DNA of 64,000 nt, from contig CM072888.1 in the NCBI GenBank assembly GCA_037013685.1, positions 13,396,216 through 13,460,215 of the forward strand, written 5' to 3'. The first letter of the stretch is position 1; each line of letters opens with the position of its first letter. The DNA comes from Acridotheres tristis (Eukaryota > Chordata > Aves > Passeriformes > Sturnidae). Shown here one piece after another: positions 1 to 13,601 of the stretch. The position numbers and the translations under genes are program-made. The notes below the pieces were generated by a model. That model was given only the letters and a program-made list of their open reading frames with translations, searched no databases and was not told the origin of the DNA.

Positions 1-1199
1 AATGAAGATATGAGATAAGTTAAAGCAGTAGGAGTTCTCACCCCAAAACCAGCAATATTCTTTAATAACAAAAATAATGCATTCATTAGACAGCTGCTTC
101 TATGACAATTGGTTACATTCACAATAAATTCTCTCTTTCCTTGGAAGACTGGCTATATTACAGACCCATTTTTTATTGTGTGTTGGTTGGGTCACCTAAT
201 ATACTTCTCTCAAGTCCATAAAATGACACAAAGCTCATTGTAGCATTGAACTGAAAGGATTTATGATCAACAGAGCATTTTCAGTTCATGAACACTAAAA
301 TCATATGCAGAATATGTTAATCATAACTGCCAAAGTCAAAATGTATGGTGCTCTCATAAGTGAAACATTGTCTTAGCTACTAAATATCACTGGTGATGAA
401 GTCATGAAACTGTAAAATAAATAATATGCAGGTATTTTGAAAATGTATTGAGTTTGACAACAGAAAACTATAATAAAATGCTGGTTTCTTTCTTTTCTAC
501 TTTTTTTAATAAGTACTTAAATTTCTCACTTCAAGAAGGAAGGTAGATAGACACAAATTTGTCCTTGTTACTTTTATCCAAATCTAGTCTGCACTCAATA
601 CATGAAGTTTACTTTGCTTTTTTTTTTAAATATTCACAACTTAGTGACAATCTTGACAACTGACAATTTTTTAAAAATGACCAAATACTTTTAACAAAAA
701 TACTTTCAATGAGATCTTGGCCTTAGTTTCTTTATCCCTATTATTCCCATGCATACAGAACCAATGAGGTATTTATTCAAAACAAAAACTTAAATAAAGG
801 CAATTCTCATTAGGAGGTGGCAAAAATGCAGTTAAAAGCATATGGATGAGCAAGCTCCTTTAGGTAGTTAATATTTTTCAGCCTTTGATTGTGCAACTGC
901 AGGCAAATACAAAGCAGAAGAGGGTTACCCATTAGGAAGGGGGGGCAGGCTGTTAGCAGAATTCTTCCTATTCCAGACAGGGGAGATAAGGGAGGTGGGG
1001 AGAAGGAAGGGAAAGGACACATTCTTCTCATCTTGCAACATTCCATTTGTTTCTGAAGCAAGTTTTCAAAGTAGAAACAAAAAAAGTGTGAACACATGAA
1101 ATATAAACAGTAATACATTTCTGGCAATTACATGTCATTATTACAATGCAATCCAAGTAGAGAAATTAACCAAACTTATAAAGGCAAGGAGGGACAAAC
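1..1199 (-). other. ARHGAP10: ARHGAP10 intron 4 (partial)
   Basis: This intronic sequence lies downstream of exon 4 on the minus strand. It is AT-rich, with a few T runs, and holds no splice-flanked segment that translates to the next BAR-domain residues. I see no repeat family or RNA gene in it. Confidence 0.8.
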
Positions 1200-1271
1200 C
1201 TTTACAGCTCCTAGCTGCTCTTTCCTAAATCTTTCCAAAGGTTTGATCAGAGTTTCAGTAACACTGAGTGC
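1200..1271 (-). CDS. ARHGAP10: ARHGAP10 coding exon 4 (residues 105-128, BAR domain)
   Basis: A 72-nt exon (24 codons, phase 0 to 0) with acceptor tttctttag and donor gtttgt. It encodes ALSVTETLIKPLERFRKEQL followed by GAVK, differing from the human segment as I remember it at one position (R for K). It continues the BAR domain. The next expected BAR segment, a lysine- and glutamate-rich helix, is not found in 1-1199, so the remaining exons lie beyond the left edge of the window. Confidence 0.95.
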
Positions 1272-4200
1272 CTAAAGAAAAAAAAGCATGGGTTAGGTTT
1301 CTGTAGCCAGATTGATGAGTCACATCAGCATTTAAAAAAAAAAAAGCAGGCAAGCTCTGGGGTAAAATAATAGAAGCATGCGAGTTAGAACTTCTAACTA
1401 AAAAAAAAAAAAATCACACCTCCAACCAAGTTCATTCAAGCTTACAAAATTTCTTAATTCAATCCACTATCAAAAAAAACTAAACTAAAACAAATGGAAA
1501 AATTTCAGAAATTTCCAGGTTGCACCCACAATTGCAACTTCTTCATTTGTGCCAGTCCTGCAGATCAGGTTGAAGGCCTCAATGACTGAACAGCAGAATG
1601 AGATGAAGGACAAATGGATTTCATTAGGGGATGCAAAAATTTCTGCAACAAGAAGCACTACAGATAACTATGGAATAAACCAGTAAGTAGCAAATAATCT
1701 TTTAAGACAGTTAAAGCCATTAGACATTCATATAAATCTCCAAATATTTACACACTTAAGTACATTAATAAGACCTTAAGCTAAATTATAAAATCAAAGA
1801 GGCACAAAGTCAATAAGCAAGAGGTTGAGATGACTGGGTGAGCATCCACCAGGGCACTTATGATATACAGTCTTATGGCCATAGTAAAAAGAAAAAAGGA
1901 GGACACAATATTCCATCATAAGACAAAAAATTGCAGCTTATTAGATCTGTAGAGCTACTAATTCACATGGAATTTCCCTGAAGATGGAGCAGGGTTCCAT
2001 TTGGTGCAAACAAGTCTTGAAATTTTAAAAATATTTGAAATTTCAGGAAAGGCTGATATTTTCTGAACACAGCAGCAGCATGGAAAAGACAGCAAGAACA
2101 TTGCGGGTATGGGGGAGCAGGTGGGATCCTTCTGGTCTGTTCTAAGGCAGATCCACAGAATAAATCATGCCCAGGACTGGGCTGAGATGCCAAGAGTTCA
2201 GGCAGAGCTCCCTAGAATCTCCCTAACATACAACAGAAAACTTTCTCTCTCTTTCCTCCCCTTTCCCCTCCCTTTATAGTGAAAAATCTTCAGATAAAAC
2301 ATCAGAGGCTTAAACCGGCCTTCTGGAACCCTTCTGAAAAATTCTTATCATAAAACACACATGGGATATCCTGGAGATCTGAGCAGCACTGTCTGCTCCC
2401 ACCCATCCCTGGAGCCATGAAGGATTACTGTGGGAGTCATCCTGCCAATTCCCTGTAACCAGAACAGCCCACATTTCTAAGCAGCCAGCACAGCACACTA
2501 ACCTGCAGCTAACTGGAAACCCAAAGGGCTGGCAAGTCTGGGCCAAACTGGGTGATGCACAGTCATCCATGTAACAGCTCCATCCTAACTTCAGAGCATG
2601 TTTTCTCAGCACAAAACTTCCTTCTGCATCCATTTCCTGACTTTGCCAAACATATTTTAAAGCACCCTTCGGTGCACCCTTAGTGGGAGCAACAGGAAAA
2701 AGATCTCTCAAGTCAGATTGGAGAGCATGGAAACCACACAATCAGTCCAATATTGGAAAACTTTAAAATTGTTCCTCTGTTCTAACAAAGTGAAGGAGAA
2801 AGCTCCTTGGAGGAAAACTCAGACAGGATGGCACAAGCTTCCACAAGGTAGAGCACCAGAGTTACTGGAATCTTTTCAAAGCATTTAAAGGTAACAACTG
2901 AGCACTCACATGGTTAGTAGGTAAAGAATAATTAACAAATGAAAAGTTGCTTATTAGTTGTTTGAACTCTTACACAAAGAAGTGTAAAGTTAACACACAT
3001 TGAGTGTATGCTGAAGACAAAGTCCAAATCAAAGAAAACCATAGCACCTTGATGTAACACAGGAAAAATTTTAAAAAAAGGAAAATATATGCATAAAAGT
3101 CTGTGTTTCATAAAACAGCAGCATTGCCTGTAAATCACTTGTTCTGCTACTCCTGTGCAGGATTAACCATGGGAACCACTACAGGAATTTGTTTGAAGCA
3201 GAAAATAATCCTTAAATCAAAATGGGATGTTCTCTTCAGTGACTGCCAACAAGCAGATTCCACTGCTGCCAGTGGGATGATATGCCAGTAATTCTTTCAT
3301 TAAAAGAAAAACAAACTTCCCCTCCTTCCAAAAGAGACATTTCTCATTTTGCACTTAAACTTTTGTTAACATTTTGTTTTTGATGCATTCCCAGGTGCCT
3401 GCCATAAAGGTACTTATGATTTGTCACCCCTTTTGTTTTCTGTGCCTGGGTTAAATAACAGGACTCTTTATTACTTCTGGGTGGAGTGAGATTTTACAGA
3501 TCTTTGGTCATTCTCACAGAGCTTCATACCAGGCCATGTATTAAAATACAAGACTGGTAAATTCAACAATGAATTACAGAGATGTTCTTCTGACTGGCAA
3601 AGTTTATAATTAAAATATGTCCAATACAAGATTACATAGAGAGGCAATCCTGCTGTTTTCCAGTACATAGAATCCAGTGCTTGTCATGAAAAGTTACAAA
3701 AAGATGTATTGTTATTTAGAGAAAAAAACCCATTATTTACACTGCTATTCATTCTTATCTTATTTATAACTTGGAAACTTGAAACAACTCTTTTTTAAAA
3801 ACTATGGATAACAAATGAGCAAATATGAAATAAGCACGGGATTACCTGAATATATTTGAAATTATCACTTGTACCTTCCTTTAGAACTAAAGTCATGTCA
3901 AAATGTAAAAAATTCAACAAAAGTTAAACTAGGCATTTAAGTTCATTAATATGAAACTAGATGTTCTTTTTTTTCAACTTCTGTCTTGAATCTTACATTC
4001 ATTCTCATCCCTCTACTTCTCTAATCCTGACAGGAATGTACTATTTAAAAGGATAGTTTAAAATCCCTTTCTTTACATCTCTGATCTATCCAAACCTGCA
4101 GGAAACAAATGTATATTCAATTATATGGGGCATGCAAGTCATAAGTGAATCAATCTAACGAGGTCTCAGGCAACAGAATCTTAACCAGTTTTGCAAATGT

Positions 4201-7200
4201 CACAGTCTCAGGAATGCTTTGAGAAATGTTTAACCCAATGTGCACACGTGTCTTGGGCAGTCTCAAACTGCTTACACTCTTCCTGCTCTGTTTGCAGCAC
4301 CTACAGAAAGGTCAAAGAATTAACTTAACTTGAACACAAACCTGGCAACAGCAGCAATAAAATCCTCAGTGCCATCACCACCTCAGATCTCTGCATCCGA
4401 CATTACCAACATCCTGAAGCACATTGTCAGCTTTGTGTATACCTATTTCAGATGCCTTAACAAAACTCCACTTGCTCAAGCAGAGAAGTTGTACAGAATA
4501 GTGATCATCTTGCCTTTTCCAGCTCCATTTCCTCCAAAGAAAGAAGTAACAGCCATAGATTAAGGGGCCTCAAGCACTCTTTCCAACTGCAGCCCTCAAA
4601 GGCACAGGCTGAATCCATCAGCCAGCTCATTCACAGCTGTTGGATGCTTCCTCAGTCAAGTCAACAAGACCCAACAGGTCACTGACCAGTCATTTCCAGT
4701 GCACAGGATGACTCCATTTAGACTGTCACTTCTTCCTTTCCCAGAAAAGGTGGAAGGAGAGGTGTTTAAGGAGAAACTGCTTCCACCAACACCTCCTCCT
4801 ATGCACTGTAACCTGACAGAGAAGACCAGGCACCAGCATTCAATGCTCCTCTTGCTTTCTCCTGCAGTAGGCAGGAGCAGCTTCCCCAAGTTCCCAATCC
4901 CTTTCCAGGCACAGATAGGCTTACATTGCAGAGGAGGAAGGCTGCTTGCATGGCCTGTAAATCAGTAGCAACCCACAAGAGCTCTCTCCAAAGTTCAGTG
5001 GCTAAAAATGTTAAACCAACCTAAGTTAATCAAAGTTTGTTATTAGACAAATGCAGCGCTGGCTTCCCAACCTTCATCCTAAAAATGTTCTTAGAGCTCA
5101 GCCTTTACTTGGAAGCACTGGAAACTGCACACTGCTCATCAACAACTCTGATGGTGAGGTAAATACATATCCTGACACTGCTCCATTTTGAATTGAAGCA
5201 TTCTCCCATTAAAAAAAAAAAAAACAAAAACAAAACAGATTTACTGAGAAAGAAAAAAAAAAAGCCATAAACATACACCTTCCTGCAGACTGCACTGCAA
5301 CACAGGAGTGCTGAGTTCCCAATTCCCATCTCAGGAACTGGAATGCAGATTGGATGCCTTGCATAACAGAAAAGGTTCCATTCCTGAGCATACCAACCAG
5401 AAAGATTTATTTGTAGTCAGGGGCAGGATTGTTTCTGCCCTCAACAAAGCTATGAGGCAAGCCACCAAGTGAGTAAGGCAAAGCTCATGAAACTGAGCAA
5501 GTGTCAATGAAACCAGATCTGGGAAGGAAGCTTTGCCTTAGTGAGTGTAACAGAGAAGGCAGAAAGGAAGACATACCTAGCAGTGATTCAATAACAAAAT
5601 AGTTGACAATGCTGCTAAATAAAGAAGATTACTTTCCAATAAAGATATTCACCACTACAGCTGCTCTTCTACTTACAGAGGACACAGTTGTGTTTTCCCT
5701 AAGAAAATGCACCATTCAGCCTAATAAAGAAAAGCCAATTCTGATACCTCCAATGCTGGGAGAGAGAGAAATATATAAAAAATACTATTTTCTCAAAAAA
5801 GCTTTCCTACTTCACATATTGATTTGCTACTGAAATTTCTCAAAGCACTAAGATCTATGCCTGAAACCCTGCATTATTAAAAACTGCAGACACAAATCCA
5901 CTACTGAAGACATCAGATGTTACTTGCAAATCCTGAATCTCTATTCTTTCTCTTCCCACGAGAATATGATTTGCTCTTATAGTTATACATGCCCCAGTTA
6001 GCTGCAGAGCCAACTGCCCTGCCAGACCTACAGACAGAGGTATTTCTCTATAACCACTCCTCAGCACTGGTTTTGTATTTATCTGGAGCACTGATAACTG
6101 CAGACAGTACAACCCACCCCCAAGGCTCATTATTTTGTTTTCAAATCAAGTTTTCTTCTAGTACACATGCCTGGATTTTCTCCTTGCTCTAGAGCTTTCC
6201 CATTAGCGTTACAATCTCTGATAATGAAAGGGCTTCAGGCACACATTGGGATACAGACATAGGATTTTTGGTCTTTAGAAGGCCTGCAGTATATAGACTA
6301 AAGGATTTTTAAGAAGGTCTCATAGCACATTAATACTTGCGTGTCTTTGCAAGTGTGCAGAGACTATAAAAAAGAAGTGACATCCATTGCTGTGGATTCA
6401 TTTCCTGTGGAGGAATCCATCTGCTAACAAAAGAGCCAGAGGGATATATCTGACTTAGAGACAACATATTTTTTGCACTGTTGAAGCATCAGGAGGCTTC
6501 TGTAACAAAACACATCACCTCCCTCTTAGGTGTTCCGGAAGATTACCCTTCAGGGTTTGGTAAGAAGACAAGAAATTTCTCAAACTGTTCCAAGGGGAAT
6601 TTCCTAGACCATTGAGCCACTGACTCACAAGCCTCAAAAAGGCAGAATCCTATGCTCTGCACTTTCTAATTCTTTCAAAAGCAGAAGCCTTGGATTGCAG
6701 GAAATATAAGAGCTGGACGCCTGAGCTCACCCTTCTACAGAAAAGTTATTTCCTGTTCATCTCCTGGAAGTTCATGACTGACTAAAGAACAGACAGCTAA
6801 AAGGGCTTCCTATGATCCATCTGCTATGCTGTGCCCTACTCTGAAATGCTGCCCTCATTGATCCTCTTGTTATGAAACCACTGGCCTCCAAAATCAGACT
6901 GGTATCATAAGGAAACAAATTATTTCCTTTTTTTAAAAAGGATAATTAAATAGACAGTGGGTTTTAGTAAAATTATTTTCTGAAAGCTATTTAATAGTCC
7001 TGTCTTCTGAGTAAGTTTATTCTTATGCAATGCATTCCACTATAAAGAGAAAAATACTACAAAGCCATAATCATAACAAACAAGAAAACAAAAAAAGAAA
7101 GAAAACCAGACTTTCACACACTGCAACAAACCAGCTTCCCCTATCTGCAGTGAAGGAAAGCTGGGTATAACTCCTCTAAGAAACACCCTCCCTTAGCAAA

Positions 7201-10200
7201 TCACAACACACCACAACACTGGTCTGCTTCTCATAGACATACATGCAACCATAGACATTGCATGTGGTCATAGGATGATCCTGACCAAGCAAAAAGGCTG
7301 CTCAGAAAAGAAAACTGCATAATGCCCATTTTCTTAGTGCATGGCAAAGCTCATCACTGAGCAAAAAGATGACTCTGAAAGTCAAGGAATCCAGCAGCAA
7401 ACAATGGCATCAGTGTTCAGTCAAGAATGAATTGCTCAATTGTCAGTGCTTTCCTCCAGAAGAAAGAGTGGTGTTATTAACAACCAGCAAAATCCAAACT
7501 GGTGGCAGTTTTACAATGCAAATTCCAAACATTTCCCAATGATGAACTAACAGAATGAAAATTCTCTAGTGAATTATGTTGATGCATATGAGACCACAGA
7601 GTTATCTGGAAGAGGAAGCCAGTGGTAACAGAACTTGTCAGCTGTCTTCACTCAGAGGTGGGAGGACACACCCAGATCTGGCTTTGCACTTCTTTTTCCT
7701 ATTGCACAGACAAGTCATCTTTGGTTTATAGATTAATGTGGACAAGTTCATATGCAACTCACAAAACTATTTCAGAAGACTCTGTATGACATTCAAAACA
7801 CATCAAATAAATGAAACATTCAATGTCAGGAACCACCAAAACAGAGGAAGATGTGCCTGAACACAGAACCATAGTTCTATGTTCATGTTCCATATTCTGA
7901 TAATTACATGATTGTCATCTGGTCTCATACCCAACAGAGGAAAAGGGAAGGCTGGGCAATGACATATGGCAGCGGTTGCTTTGCTTGTTTCTAAAACTGG
8001 AAAATGTTTTATTAAATTGGAAAAATTGCACAGGAAAGAAAATAATGTAGATCTTGCAATTAAGGTACTCAAATGCTGTTCCATCTGTACCTCTATGTCT
8101 GCAGCTGAGATATTCAATATACTGTTGGCAGCCTAATTTTTCAGAAGTGGTCAACAATTATGTCCTTTCCACTGTCTTGGCAGATATATTTAGCAGTCTG
8201 CACTGTCAGCAGACTTAAAAGCATCTAACATATGGAGCACTACATAATGCCTTGAACTCCTATTGAACAGATCTTGAATGCATCACACATCCAGGACTAT
8301 TGGGTATTCTTTTACTCTACATCAGTGAGTAAACTGATTGCTCCTTCACACAGATTTCTTCAGATTACTGTCAAGACAGATTAAGATTTACAAACCCCTA
8401 AATACCCACATGCAGAGTGCCAAAGAAAAGCTTAGAAAAATTAATACCATCATCTTCACAGCAGTCAACTGCTGAATGAAATCCAGATACAAAAGTCACT
8501 GGACAAAAGGTAACAGTTAGCTATTCAGGAACACTGTGTGTTAAGTGAGCACTTCACCTGTGAAATAAATACTCAAGCACTTCAATATCTAATCGTAAGA
8601 GGCAGTTTAAGTAAGAATAAATAAGTAAATGTACATATTTGTACAGATTAAAGTATATCTTTAACCTTTAGAGTGTACACTTTTGAATGTTAGCAACTTC
8701 TTTTAACTTGTGAAAGATCAACTGAGAAACCCTCTCCTCCCTTTTTTTTTTAAGAAGAAATTTTTTAAAAAAGACTAAAAAGCAACTTCATGGGGATATT
8801 TCTTCAAAAATCCATAGAGAAGCCATTTCTTGTGCTCCTGATCTATGCCAGGAATAACTCTGCTTTTCAGAGAGATGCTAATTTGGATTTGATTCTGCCA
8901 ACCTGGTAAAACTGACAAAGAACGCAAAAGAATTTTTCAGAGGCCAAAACTGCAAAGATACCCACGGCACAAGAACAAGCCTTTCTTTTGAAAAAAAAAA
9001 TTGAAAGGAGGAAAATACTTTAAAGTATAGCTGTGTAGTACCTTTCCTCTTGAGATCCTCTTGAGACATCTGAAGGAATAGAAGTGTGCAAAAAATGTAG
9101 CAGGATATAGAAAAGAACGTATCAAAGTAAAACATAGTTATAGTGCCTTGGGAAATCACAGGAAATAGAGTAAGGTGAATATATTTGTATCAGAAATCCT
9201 ATACAAAGAAATGTGATGGAGTAAAAAGGAAATAGACAAGTACTTAGGGGCAAAGTTAGAAAGAAGACAAAAAACATTTTATCTGGTAACAGAAAATAAA
9301 ATAAGGAAAAGAGGTTCTTCATATGTATCTAAGAGAGAAGAAAGAAGCTGTAAAACCATTATAGAACTGAAATCAGTGTTAAATCAATGATGGAGTATAA
9401 GACATCAGGTTTTAATTACCTCCACAAAGGAAAAAACCCTCAGTTAAATTATAGCAAACTATCTAACTGTAGTTAGTGGGGGAATAGTATAGTGGGGAAA
9501 AAGAGCTGTTGAGGGAAGTAAGGACTCTTTAAGAGCAATTAGATGTATTCCTACATTATACAATGGAAGTATTAATTGCAGTCAAGTCAGAAGAGGCTTT
9601 GCTTCAGAATAGATTAGGAAGTCAGCAAAGCAAATTAAGGGGAGAGGAAAGCAAGGTCCCAGAGGATGGTAGAAGAGCAAATATAGCAGCAAGTTAAAAG
9701 AAAGAAGATGAGGAGAAAGCAGTAATTCTAACATAAAAGACTGAAGGTCTAAACACAGTGTAATTAAATTGAACAAGGAAAAAAACAGATGTAAAACACC
9801 ACTTGGAAAGGGTAACCATGAAAATACTACAATGAAGGAAAAGGGATCAGTTTTATTCCATAACTACTGTGGAAAAAGTCTCAAAAATTTCCCAGCTTAA
9901 CTTGTAGTAAAGGAGATTCACTATGAACATCAGGTGAAACAAATGAAGACTAAAAATCAGAATAAAGAGAAATCCATGTTCCTGGAACTTTTTTAAGGAT
10001 AGGTTAGATCAACCCTTGACAAGGATCATGTGAACTCCAGAAGCAGATAAAGGGCAGGACAGAGGAACTCCAAGGAAGGAAAGCACTCAAAGCCAGCACA
10101 GCAAGGTGACCGCAGCAGGAGTGCCAAGCACTGCCAAGATTACTGAGGGAACAATTCACGAGCTATCACATTTGGTTATGACTTAGCAAGACTGGAATCA

Positions 10201-13200
10201 ACAGGGAAAACTAATTAGGGGCAAGCTGTTTGTGCAGGAGAAGCCTGGGATGGAGAAAGGGAGGTGTGAAGGAAAGGACAACAAGCTATTGGTACCTACC
10301 AGGTAGCTCTTGTCAGCACAGCTCAAATTAGAGTAGACATGAAGCCTGCTGTTCTCAGTCCCTCCCAGGAATCCAAGCTCCTTTCTGCTGCCAGGAAAAC
10401 TGGAGCCAGGAGGGAGGGTTTGGTGCTCTCCCTGACAAGCAGGGGAACAGCTGGGTACTGGGACTGAGCAGCTGAGCATCACCATGCTGGGCCTTGCTCA
10501 TCCCCACCTTTTCCTACCATCTTGCCAAGTTCCTTGTCATCCCCGAACTTCCCCAGCGCTTCTGCAATGCCAAAGGAGCAGAATCTAAGTCCTACGACTC
10601 CATTCACCCTCAATATGTAAAAATAATTTCCAGAATATTCTCAGGGACAAAGTGATCTATTTCATATGTGCCCTGGGGAGCATCACCAAGCTACAGTGCT
10701 ATGGAAAAATGTAATTTGCTTTTGTATTGACTACTCTAATAATTTCAGTGAAATGTTTGGATTATTGCTGACTTCTCTTTTCATATGCAACTAAATCCTT
10801 TGACATCTGGGATATAATTTCAGCAACCTTTGAAGAAGATGGAAGAAATGGTAAAACCATGAAGTGCAAGACTCCAACATCTGAATGAAATGATATCCAC
10901 CAAATACATTTACCTTTTTGGTCATCATGCATTGTAAACACTGACAGCAAGTTTTATGGACTCTGGATTCACCACAATTTCAGAAAATCATGAGTACTGT
11001 AGATGATGAGCATTTACTTTCAGACTAGAAGGCATTTTAAGTGCAAATTTGTTTCATTTACAATGTGGTTCTTAACAAAATAACCCTTTTCTCAAGTATC
11101 TAAAAAACCAAAATGCACATCAGTGTCTGAAATGCTCTTAGTCCTGTAATTATTCACTGATTTCTTTAATATTACTTTATGGGACTGAAATTTATCTATT
11201 GAAGTCCAAAATCCTCTGATGATGTTCAAAATAGTAAGGGGGAAAATGCTCAACAATGAGCATTCTTAACAAAGACTGAATGCTTTTGAAAAAAATATCC
11301 TGCTATATACTTTTCATCTTAATGGAAAGTCTTTGGATCCCTGACCTCATTCCAAACATCTGTGAATGCAACATGCCCTAATATTCTCCACGGGAATATC
11401 TCTAGAGCTCATGCCACTGTTAAAACATCCACTGAGAAGTCAAAATTTTAAAAAAGTCAGGAGCAGATGCTGGAAATTATCTTTTCCAGTCACCACACAG
11501 TCATTTTCTCAGAGACTTATGGCCATTGTTACATAAGCTCATTCCAGAAATGATACATAACATTTGCTAGACTACAGATGCAATAAAAAGGCCACGCATC
11601 TGGTAACTCACAGAATAGTTTCTGTTTCTATTTGGTATTAAATATTTTCCCCATTACAATTTATACTCCCTGTTTTTCATCAGTCACAGTCCTAACAAAA
11701 ACTGCATTTCATCCTTTTCCTATCAAGAAACTAACACTAGTTAGCTTTCAGTATGATAGCATCTTCTGTGTAAGCGTGGGCACCATACCAAAAAAGTAAG
11801 TTAATACAGTTTCATGGTATTTAATCTGAACAATAGAAGTGTTTTACAATCCAGACAGACAGCACTGGATTCTGCACAGCCTGCTGTGCTGGTGATCTAT
11901 CCCTAATGAAGAGCTAGTGATACAGTCACTGAAATATGCTGTGTAATTCTTAAGTCATCCCTCAAAAGTCTGATATCAAAATAATGTGGCAGTTCTGAAG
12001 TATTTTTTGTTTATAAAGCTTCATAAAGATTTTGACCAATTAAATTTGTGCAATGCATTAAGATAAAATACAGTTATGGATGGCAGGAAAAAGCAGAGTA
12101 AAGATGATATTGTAGAATTATGAAAAAAAAAGTATTGAAACATACTTGGCCAATACCTACAGTTTGGCAAAACAACTCAAAACTCTGAAAAATTGTCTCT
12201 ACTATGCAAAGATAGTTTTTAGGAAAGTGTGAAGAACCACACTGACTCTAATACAGACTCAAATGTGGTTTCAAGTCAGAACAGGATACTAGAAGATAAC
12301 ACAACAAGGAACCATGACTATTACTGGGATGAGGACTGAAGAAGAGAGAAACATGGAAAAAGAATTATTCACAAGTACTTATCACTTATCTATATATTCC
12401 TGCACTTCAGGCACAGCTTCTGGCAGAAAGAAACAGGGAAGAGAGCTTCCTCTCAGTGATGCCAAGGGATCACTGATTTCCAGGAAGGCAGAGATATAAT
12501 CACATGACAAATACTGAGAAATGCAATTGCTATCAAGTCAGATCTAAGCACATTTCCCAGATGGAGATTCTAGCCTGACTCAGAAGAAAAGTGGGTACAC
12601 AGCTGCTCTGTGAATCCCTGCTCTGAAACAAAAGCTGGGCAGGCAGCTGCTGAGAAGAACCAGAAAGAAACCACCCAGAATGAAATCCCTCCATCTTCTG
12701 GAAAGTTAGGAAACCCAGGTAGCAAGGTGTTTTGCAGAGCTCTCAGCCCCTGCTCTGCGTGCAGCCACCATGAGCCACATCTCACTAACTACACCCCAAG
12801 CAATCACAGGCAACAGAACAAAGAACAGAGAACTTTTACTCAACAGAACAACTGTCTGCAGCTCCAAGCTCTCACTACAAAGTTCAAACACAAGGCAAAG
12901 GTTTCTAAGTCTGCTGCTTCATAAACACAACAGATTGCATCCCAGATCCACGTAAGCATTGAAGCCAGAGCTACAGAGATCCTGGATCCAAAGTTGGCAA
13001 ATCGCCAAAACTTGAGTGTTCCCCCTGCTACAGCATTAATTCTTTCATTTTGCTTTTTACTAGAAATGGTAAACAAATTTATGGTGGTTTTCTCATTCAT
13101 GCCAGACATAATTAATCTAGGCATGACTATTTTAAACCAACTCATATTTATCCATCCCTACCATACAGGTTTCTTCTTTAATGAGAACTAGCTGTTCTCA

Positions 13201-13356
13201 TTAACATACAGAACCAGAAGCTGCACAATGAGAGCTCCCACTGTTAAGCCAGTGATATCAACACCTTGGTGGTTACCAAAGCAATAAAACCAACTTCACC
13301 TAATGTTGATCTCTTTGCTATGTGCACAGCTTTTTTAATCATTCATTGCAACTCAC
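1272..13356 (-). other. ARHGAP10: ARHGAP10 intron 3 (about 12 kb)
   Basis: This intron lies between exons 3 and 4. It is AT-rich and unique-looking, with homopolymer A runs near 1323, 1400, 5211 and 5250. The open frames in it are short and do not resemble known proteins; the longest is 143 codons on the minus strand at 2310-2741. No CR1, LTR or RNA gene was recognised by eye. Old, diverged repeats could be missed without a library search. Confidence 0.8.
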
Positions 13357-13418
13357 CAAAATTTCTCTTTGTTCTTCAAGATTTTTTAAAAAGTTTGAAA
13401 ACTCATGAAGTGATGCAT
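13357..13418 (-). CDS. ARHGAP10: ARHGAP10 coding exon 3 (residues 84-104, BAR domain)
   Basis: A 62-nt exon with acceptor attacag and donor gtgagt. Joined to the final G of exon 2 it gives the 21 codons DASLHEFSNFLKNLEEQREI-L, matching the GRAF-family BAR helix. It has no internal ATG and is too short to appear as an open frame on its own; it was found by extending the reading frame across the splice sites. It ends in phase 0, which fits exon 4. The preceding 87-nt intron is unusually short next to its 40-kb and 12-kb neighbours. Confidence 0.95.
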
Positions 13419-13505
13419 CTGTAATACAAAACAAGAAAAAAAAATTAATCATGTTGCAGCGTTGCATTGACAAAATATAGCCACTCATAGTCACTTCTTA
13501 CCTAC
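13419..13505 (-). other. ARHGAP10: ARHGAP10 intron 2, only 87 nt
   Basis: A very short intron between exons 2 and 3, with gtaggt at its 5' end and attacag at its 3' end on the minus strand. The A/T-rich body includes a polypyrimidine stretch before the acceptor. Both flanking exons and the reading phase support it. Confidence 0.93.
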
Positions 13506-13601
13506 CTATGTATCTTTCATCATCAGTCTCTGCATCACCAATGAATTCAAATTTAAAGTCTCTCAGAGAATGGGCAAATTTTCTCTGGGCTGCTGAAAGG
13601 T
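13506..13601 (-). CDS. ARHGAP10: ARHGAP10 coding exon 2 (residues 52-83, BAR domain)
   Basis: A 96-nt exon, flanked by a good acceptor (ttttttcttgcag) and a gtaggt donor. With the last base of exon 1 it encodes N52 and then LSAAQRKFAHSLRDFKFEFI...DDERYI, matching the GRAF-family BAR domain second segment. Phase 1 at entry and phase 1 at exit are compatible with exons 1 and 3. The codon at the exon 1/2 junction reads A|AC (Asn), where I recall Ser in human. It follows an intron of about 40 kb (13602-53675) and is separated from exon 3 by only 87 nt. The identity of the segment is seen directly in the translation; the domain role is family knowledge. Confidence 0.95.

Noticed and set aside
2310..2741. 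Minus-strand frame of 143 codons in ARHGAP10 intron 3
   Set aside because: No recognised motif, no convincing splice sites that would join it in phase to neighbouring ARHGAP10 exons, and its length is compatible with chance in a locally less AT-rich stretch.
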